DNA of 64,000 bases from Panagrolaimus kolymaensis (lineage: Eukaryota; Nematoda; Chromadorea; Rhabditida; Panagrolaimidae), in the NCBI GenBank assembly GCA_028622995.1, contig JAJQJQ010000026.1:2480001-2544000 (forward strand), read 5' to 3'. The notes beneath the pieces were generated by a model. It searched no databases. It worked only from the letters and a program-made list of their open reading frames with translations, and was not told the DNA's origin. Every line of letters begins with the position of its first letter. Within the stretch, counting starts at the first letter, position 1. Positions 59,005 to 64,000 of this stretch are shown here, piece after piece. Both the position numbers and the translations under genes were made by a program.

Positions 59005-60501
59005 TTATATGTATCGTAAAAGCATTAGAAAAATGATGGCACAAAAAACCTGAAAAACGTATGAAATTATTTGGAGTTTATTTGTTTTGCTTCTTTCTCA
59101 CATTGAAAGCGAGTTTTCTGTCAATCATTTGAATCGAGAAAAGGCTTATTGAATTGCTTGGTTTTCTATTGATTAGCTTAACATATCCAATAACGATGGA
59201 TGAAATCTTAAAACTGATTTTATAAACTTTTCTGTTAGTGCTTTTGTTACATACCTCTTCATGCAACATTGTACTTGAAGTCACTAACTGCAACAACCGA
59301 TTCCCAAATGCAGTAACTTTTTCGTTGGCTTTGATTGATAAAGTAAATACAAAAATGATAACAAAAATGTGATCCAAAATTAAAAGTGTAAATATGGAAT
59401 ATTGTATGATGCCGTAATTATGAAATCCTTTGATGATGATTGAAATACAAATGGAAAATAATGATGATAGGAAAAATCCAGAAAAATAATTGCTAAAATC
59501 AAAAACATGATTACAGAACAATGTCCTTCAACTTTTTAAATTATAAAGTAATCAGAAAATGGAGTGTGTTTAGATAAAGAATGAAGCAAACTTTTAAAAC
59601 TATTACCTGAAACATGATTTGAACAATTGAAACACTTCAATAATTTGAGTATGTGCAAATAAATAATGGCGAATAACAGGTAATTGATTGTTATTTTCAT
59701 CATTATCGAAATCATCAACTAATCCATCAAATTCAGCCAATATTGAAAGAAGGGAATAAGAAAGAATTGAATAAAAAATTGGGAATGCCACAAAGTGAAA
59801 TAATACGATTACAAGAAAAGCGGGAGTTAAAAATGGATCGATTTCCAATTCTTTAAAATTCGGGAAAATAATTATTGGTTTATCCAAATATTGGAAGTAA
59901 GCATAAATGGAAACATATAGCATCACTCGAACGAAGCCATAAACTACTGCACTTTTCTGAAATTTCTCAATTTGGATTATGCTCTAAATTAGTTTTCTAA
60001 AAAGCATACATTAACAAAAATAAGACTTTTCCGATGTTTGACAATACCAATTCCATTTGAAGAATTGAGGATGCTTTCTTGAAGTTGTATGTCACCATTA
60101 TTCCAAAACCAAGTAAAAACACAAATAAATGCAAATAAAGATTGTAAACGCGTTATTAAAAGAATAATTTTAATTATCGATAATTGACTCAATGCTGTTT
60201 GAATCAATTCAATAATCACGGAAGTAATAAAAATGAAGCCTAAAATGATTAGAATAAAACAATGAAGAGTGTAACCAATTTTTCCAATCCATTTTCGTGG
60301 AGGTCGTCGACGACGCTTCACACAAATAATACTTCCAAAAAGCTTGGAATATTTTCCAAGAATCGATAACTAAAAAAAGATTTTGATTTAAAAAAGGCAG
60401 CCAAAAATTTCAGGGATAGTTTAGTTTACCTGCTGACTTAAGCTTGTTTGTAATGCTAATGCAGCTTCATAAGTTGAAAAATTAAGTTCCAAAAATGGCA
60501 T
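59005..60501 (-). CDS. Seven-span chemoreceptor-like membrane protein
   Basis: Six exons on the minus strand: 60430-60501, 60010-60369, 59607-59956, 59255-59492, 59102-59206, 59005-59049, giving 389 residues. Hydropathy by eye shows about seven membrane segments: TLHCFILIILGFIFITSVII, LFAFICVFTWFW, VVYGFVRVMLYVSIYAYF, FLVIVLFHFVAFPIFYSILS, FFLSSLFSICISIII, YSIFTLLILDHIFVIIFVFT and VFCAIIFLMLLRYI at the C-terminus. Overall organisation (long third loop with HTQIIEVFQLFKSCF, LFSIQMIDRKLAFN just before TM7) resembles the gustatory-receptor-like family, for example nematode GUR and EGL-47 proteins, but the insect TYxxxxxQF signature is missing. Ligand and expression are unknown. The fifth exon boundary (48-bp intron, in frame if retained) and the small last exon are the least certain parts. 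Confidence 0.7.
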
Positions 60502-60885
60502 CTTTTTCTATCATCGACAAACTCCAAAGCCTCTTTTTTCTTATTTTAACTTAGAAATTCTTTTTCTCCTTTTTCCTTTTTTATTACCATCTCATTTTTT
60601 AGCATTTCTTCTTGGCTTCCTTTTTTCTTCCTTTGGTGTAAGTTAATCCTCAGTTTTTCATCTTTTGCATTAGTTGTTTTTGTGGTAAAAATTAATATGC
60701 TTCGCTAAGCTTTTACTCAAATCTTTCACCGAAATCGAGAAATGTGATTTGTCAATTTTGTTGTTGTTTCTTATTCCTCTCTTTTTTTGACGTCATAGAA
60801 ATTATCGATGGAAAATGTTAAAGGGGAATGATAGTTTGTATTAAAAAAAACTTTTGTTTTGAAAACGCATTTTGCATATTCAAAC
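60502..60885. other. Intergenic region between the seven-span receptor-like gene and the hAT-like MITE
   Basis: 384 bp, T-rich, presumably with the minus-strand promoter. It includes TTTTTGACGTCATAG (60785-60799), which contains a perfect CRE-like TGACGTCA palindrome. No gene was seen. Confidence 0.4.
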
Positions 60886-60893
60886 TTTGGAAG

Positions 60894-61084
60894 TAGTGTT
60901 AAATCCCCGACCGAAAAGTCGGGAATTCCCGACTTCCCGACCGACTTTTTCCCGACCGACTTCCCGACCGACGATAATTTCTATCCCGACATTTTCCCGA
61001 CTTTTCCGACCGAGAGCAATTTCTACCCCGACTTTTTTTGAATTTCCCGACTTTTTTGTCGGTCGGATCGGGAATTTAACACTA
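60894..61084. mobile_element. hAT-like MITE with 8-bp target duplication and CCCGACCGAC subterminal repeats
   Basis: The 8-bp direct repeat TTTGGAAG at 60886-60893 and 61085-61092 flanks a 191-bp element. It starts TAGTGTTAAATCCCCGACCG and ends with the inverse complement of TAGTGTTAAATTCCCGATCC. The interior is filled with CCCGACCGAC/CCCGACTTT units in both orientations, GC-rich against the background. The 8-bp duplication and TAG-initial ends match hAT elements, like the 9775-10058 element, though the internal sequence differs. It has no coding capacity; frames of 60 and 101 codons crossing it are accidental. It sits about 270 bp upstream of the histone H4 start, within its likely promoter. 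Confidence 0.85.
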
Positions 61085-61092
61085 TTTGGAAG

Positions 61093-61356
61093 CCCAACTT
61101 CTTCCTTCCTTTTTTTGCTTTCAAATCGTTTTCAAACTTCCCGCATGTTCGGGCTCTTGCAGCTGCTTTCTTACTGAATGTCAAATTTTTTGGCGCGAAC
61201 TTTTTTGCTTGCTTCTTTCGTTTTTTTCTTTCACTCTTTTTTCTTCAGTTGCAAACTTTTTAGTTTTCTGAAAACGTCTTTCTCCTGTCTTCTTCTATCT
61301 CAACTTTCAACAGTGAATCTTGTTTCAACCTTGATCCTTGAATCTTCTGCATCATC
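61093..61356. promoter_or_regulatory. Region upstream of the histone H4 gene
   Basis: 264 bp between the MITE and the H4 start codon, Py-rich (TTTCTTCTTTC-type runs) with the last 60 bp rich in CTT and ATC triplets. No TATA box was found close to the start. The MITE insertion limits the undisturbed upstream sequence to this interval. Confidence 0.4.
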
Positions 61357-61779
61357 ATGACTGGTCGTGGCAAAGGTGGTAAAGGTAAGTATTTTATTTA
61401 TTATTTTTCTCTTCATGTTATTTGACCTTTTCGTTTTTCAGGCTTGGGCAAAGGTGGAGCTAAACGTCATCGCAAAATTCTTCGTGATAACATCCTTGGT
61501 AAGCTTATTTCTTCTTTTGTATCTTTTGTTTTATTGCTCTTTCCATTTTCAGGTATCACTAAACCAGCCATTCGCCGTCTTGCTCGTCGTGGTGGAGTCA
61601 AAAGAATCTCCGGTCTCATCTATGAAGAAACTCGAAGCGTCCTCAGAACCTTCCTCGAAAATATCATCCGTGATTCCGTTACCTACTGTGAACATGCTAA
61701 ACGCAAGACTGTCACTGCGATGGATGTAATCTATGCTCTCAAACGTCAAGGAAAGACTCTCTATGGTTTTGGTGGTTAG
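61357..61779 (+). CDS. Histone H4, divergent and intron-containing
   Basis: Three exons, 61357-61384, 61442-61498 and 61553-61779, give 103 residues including Met, the exact H4 length. The tail [20 protein letters not shown] retains Lys5, 8, 12, 16 and 20. Compared with canonical animal H4 (numbering without Met) I see S1T, V21I, Q27L, G56S, K59R, V60T, V65I, A69S, V87I and R95K; Cys73 is the C. elegans residue. For a protein normally almost invariant this is a remarkable set. Two introns (57 and 54 bp), an AATAAA at 61854-61859 and no 3' histone stem-loop indicate a polyadenylated, replication-independent gene. The third exon is richer in C-ending codons (ATC, CTC, TCC) than its neighbours, suggesting translational selection. 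It packages DNA with H3 in the nucleosome core. Confidence 0.95.
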
Positions 61780-62797
61780 AAGAATCATCAACATGTTTAC
61801 TGTTAATTTCTTTTCTTTGTTGTTTCTTTTACATGTTTTATGTTTTTGTTTTGAATAAATTCTTTGTTTATTTTTTGTTGGATTCTTGATTATCAGAGTT
61901 AATAGGTGAAGAGAAATCTTGTTGAGTTAAGTAACAATCAATTCGAATATCAGCCTGTCTATGAGTTATGAGTTAGCTTTTGTTTCATTAACAACTGTAA
62001 TAGTCTTTCAATGCTTTTGAGATGACACAAATATTGAGCTTATCATTTTGTTACATTCATGTTTCACTATCAATGTAAAGGCAGCATGGATTTTAGTGAA
62101 TTTTCATAACTTTAGATCTGGTGCAACAACGACTTTGGTTTTCTTTCTCCCAAGTTTAGTTTAACGTATGTAAAAGCAAGACTAAAAGAACAACGACTAG
62201 TATGTTTATCTTCTCATTTTTCAAAACCTAACAGAACTTTTTTCAGATGTGTGAAATTCTCTTGGATTACTATGGAAGAAGTAAAACAACAACCGACTCA
62301 AATTTATTATTGGTTAATCCTGATCCAATCAACTCCCATTGAATCTCAAGCTTTTTAGCTGATTTTTTGAAACTATCAATGCTGTTTGTGCACATTATTG
62401 GAGAAATATGATGCTGTTTACAAAGATCTTTAGATGTGGACAAGGTTGGTTTTACAAAAGCAATTTTTTATTTGATTCATTTTGCTCTTAATCTTTCATA
62501 GGTTTGTTTTTATTGAAGCTTGTTTATTGGAATTCATCGTTGATTTCAAGGAAAGTAAAATTTTTGTTTTCAATGAAAAAGACGAAATCCTTGATGCGCC
62601 ATTTTTATAAAAGATGCCCAGAAGACTTTTAGGTCAAAGGAAAAGCAAATATTTTTGGCATCTTCAACCAAAACAAACAAACCATTATTTTTGCAATCAT
62701 TTTTCATTCTTCACTTTTTCTCATTCTTCTTTCCAGCTCCTTTTCTTTTTCAATAATTTCTTGCTGATATTCCTCTATTGTTTATAACTTTTCAAAA
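61780..62797. other. Intergenic region between H4 and the F-box-like gene
   Basis: 1,018 bp. The first 80 bp are the H4 3' UTR, ending after AATAAA at 61854. No frame of note occurs. The composition is slightly less T-rich than elsewhere, and gene debris is possible, but no alignment or splice pattern supports it. The last 60 bp are Py-rich and lead into the next start codon. Confidence 0.4.
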
Positions 62798-63550
62798 ATG
62801 TCAAAGAATGAAGAAACTTTCAATTTTTCTGAACTTCCATGGGTGATTCAAAGAAGATTTATTGAAATTGCTGATGTGAAAACTACGTTGGATATTGCAA
62901 GATGTAATCGTTTTGCCTCCAATCTCGTCCATCGTGTTTCAAAGAATACAAAGAAGCGAATTATGTATTTACCTGATGAATATTTTGATCGTTTTCCAAT
63001 TCATTCCAAACTTGCTGTTTCTGAAGCTGATTATGGTGGAAATGAAGATGAAGAAAATCTGGAAGAATGTAAAACTTTATATTCAATCAAACTTACTCAT
63101 TTTACTGTGCCATTATCTCTGCGAATTGTTTATAAACTTCCTGCTCATATCCATGATATCGATGTTTCTGTTTCTCATTCTGACGCTAAAGCTCTTATTG
63201 AACTGGTGAATCTCAAAATAAGAAATTTCAATTTTCGTGGAAAAGTTTGGTTTGTTCAACTTTGCAAATATTTGAATGAATTACTTCAATGTTTATCAAA
63301 GATGGCTCATGTTGAGTAAGTTTACCTTTTTAGCTTTCTTGTTTACTTTTGCTGTTGCTTATTTTTTCTGACAATTCCTTTTATGGTTTGCTTCTTATAA
63401 TATCTAACCTTTTGTATATTTTTTAGCGTTCGATTAGAAAGTTGCCTTGAATATGAAGATGATCGACGACATGTACTTATTTACAGCCAAAAATATCCAA
63501 AGCTTTCAATCACTTTTCATTCATCCGATGTTCGAATTTCCACTATCTGA
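62798..63550 (+). CDS. F-box-like protein, nematode-type
   Basis: Two exons, 62798-63315 and 63427-63550, give 213 residues. The N-terminal 40 residues (FNFSELPWVIQRRFIEIADV then TTLDIARCNRFASNLV) follow the F-box pattern LP......I........L..l..C......V, which recruits Skp1 to SCF ubiquitin ligases. The rest is a mix of beta-like and charged segments without recognised repeats (no LRR, WD or FTH domain by eye). Nematode genomes contain many fast-evolving F-box proteins of about this size. The protein ends VRISTI after a second exon joined by GT/AG in frame. An AATAAA is found at 63672-63677. Assignment rests on the N-terminal motif only. Confidence 0.62.
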
Positions 63551-64000
63551 TTTTTTGTTTGTTTGTTTCTTTTTTGTTTGTTGTTTTATTACCTATGTAT
63601 TGATTTGTTATTGTGATTGTATTTTGTTCATTTTTTGAGCTTCTTTTGTTTCATTTTTTTTCTTTTGCTTGAATAAATATTGCTTGCCAGATACATACTA
63701 CTTTGTTTCATCAAAGTGAGGATTTTCTTCACTTTAGCACGCACGCATTTTTTCTCTCACACAAACTTCCAAAATTTTGAACCTTGAGAAATGTAAAGTA
63801 CTATAAAAAGTGATCACCCACTCAGTCGGTAGCTTATAAGCATGCGCAAAATGCTCGATTATAAACGACGATCGCGATCGTCGCCCTTTTATACTAAATT
63901 TAAAGCATTATTCGTGAATGTTGTTGTTATCACTGGTGTGAATGATTTATGAAATTATTTATTACACTTAAAAACCATGGTTAAAAGGCAAAATTCTTTA
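63551..64000. promoter_or_regulatory. 3' UTR of the F-box-like gene and a possible promoter with an 18-bp palindrome
   Basis: After the AATAAA at 63672 comes a different, less T-rich stretch. TATAAAA at 63802-63808 is followed 27 bp later by CTCAGTCGG, an initiator-like context, and by CGACGATCGCGATCGTCG (63866-63883), a perfect 18-bp palindrome. An upstream promoter for a gene starting beyond the window is a reasonable reading. No start codon with coding frame is visible before 64000. Confidence 0.4.

Noticed and set aside
60859..61177. Two frames rich in PTDFPTD / RPTFSRPT repeats
   Set aside because: The repeats are translations of the CCCGACCGAC units of the hAT-like MITE; the element's target duplication and inverted ends explain them.

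Overview
The window looks like nuclear DNA of a nematode. The DNA is strongly AT-rich. Genes are compact and cut by many short introns (mostly 36-100 bp) with GT donors and T-rich TTTTTAG or TTTTCAG acceptors, and several start codons sit just behind such an acceptor, as expected of trans-spliced genes. The orthologs are animal and most resemble C. elegans genes (ARF-1.2, USP-46, PDHK-2, TMEM-120, CEH-43/Distal-less, NRF-6-type acyltransferase). AT-richness together with dense short introns fits a clade such as the root-knot nematodes; that narrower placement is inference. Exon coordinates were worked out by hand from reading frame, splice consensus and remembered family sequence; no alignment was run.

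Layout. Positions 1-8510 are one satellite array of about 61 tandem 139-bp monomers, with two monomer classes and a 12-monomer higher-order duplication. Positions 8511-10743 are a repeat-rich border holding two non-autonomous DNA transposons, one with 9-bp and one with 8-bp target duplications. Gene territory starts at 10744: an unknown gene with a 687-bp inverted-repeat element in its fourth intron, a TMX2 thioredoxin-like protein, a USP37-like deubiquitinase, TOM7, a CD2BP2/Snu40 homolog, ARF1, a four-span membrane protein, a KANSL2/INO80D-type zinc protein, USP12/46, an SLC6 transporter, TMEM120/TACAN, pyruvate dehydrogenase kinase, and an NRF-6-type acyltransferase with a damaged catalytic motif. 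Then comes a Distal-less homeobox gene (41155-44172) with a 1.6-kb intron and a 7.6-kb gene-free region upstream. After it lie a small coiled-coil gene, an acyl-CoA dehydrogenase, a saposin-like secreted protein, a secreted Pro/Tyr-rich protein, the tRNA 2'-O-methyltransferase FTSJ1/TRM7, a seven-span receptor-like protein, a hAT-like MITE, a divergent intron-containing histone H4, and an F-box-like protein.

The genes are mostly unrelated housekeeping and signalling functions and do not form one pathway. Two deubiquitinases (USP37-like and USP12/46) lie about 10 kb apart, and several neighbours are divergent pairs sharing a 0.3-0.6 kb intergenic promoter region. The observations most worth checking are: (1) the USP37-like enzyme appears to carry a catalytically dead OTU-like domain between its Cys and His boxes; (2) the histone H4 differs from canonical animal H4 at about ten positions and has two introns; (3) the satellite has higher-order structure; (4) three to four MITE-type elements with readable target-site duplications; (5) key motifs are lost in the NRF-6-type acyltransferase and in the GYF domain of the CD2BP2 homolog.
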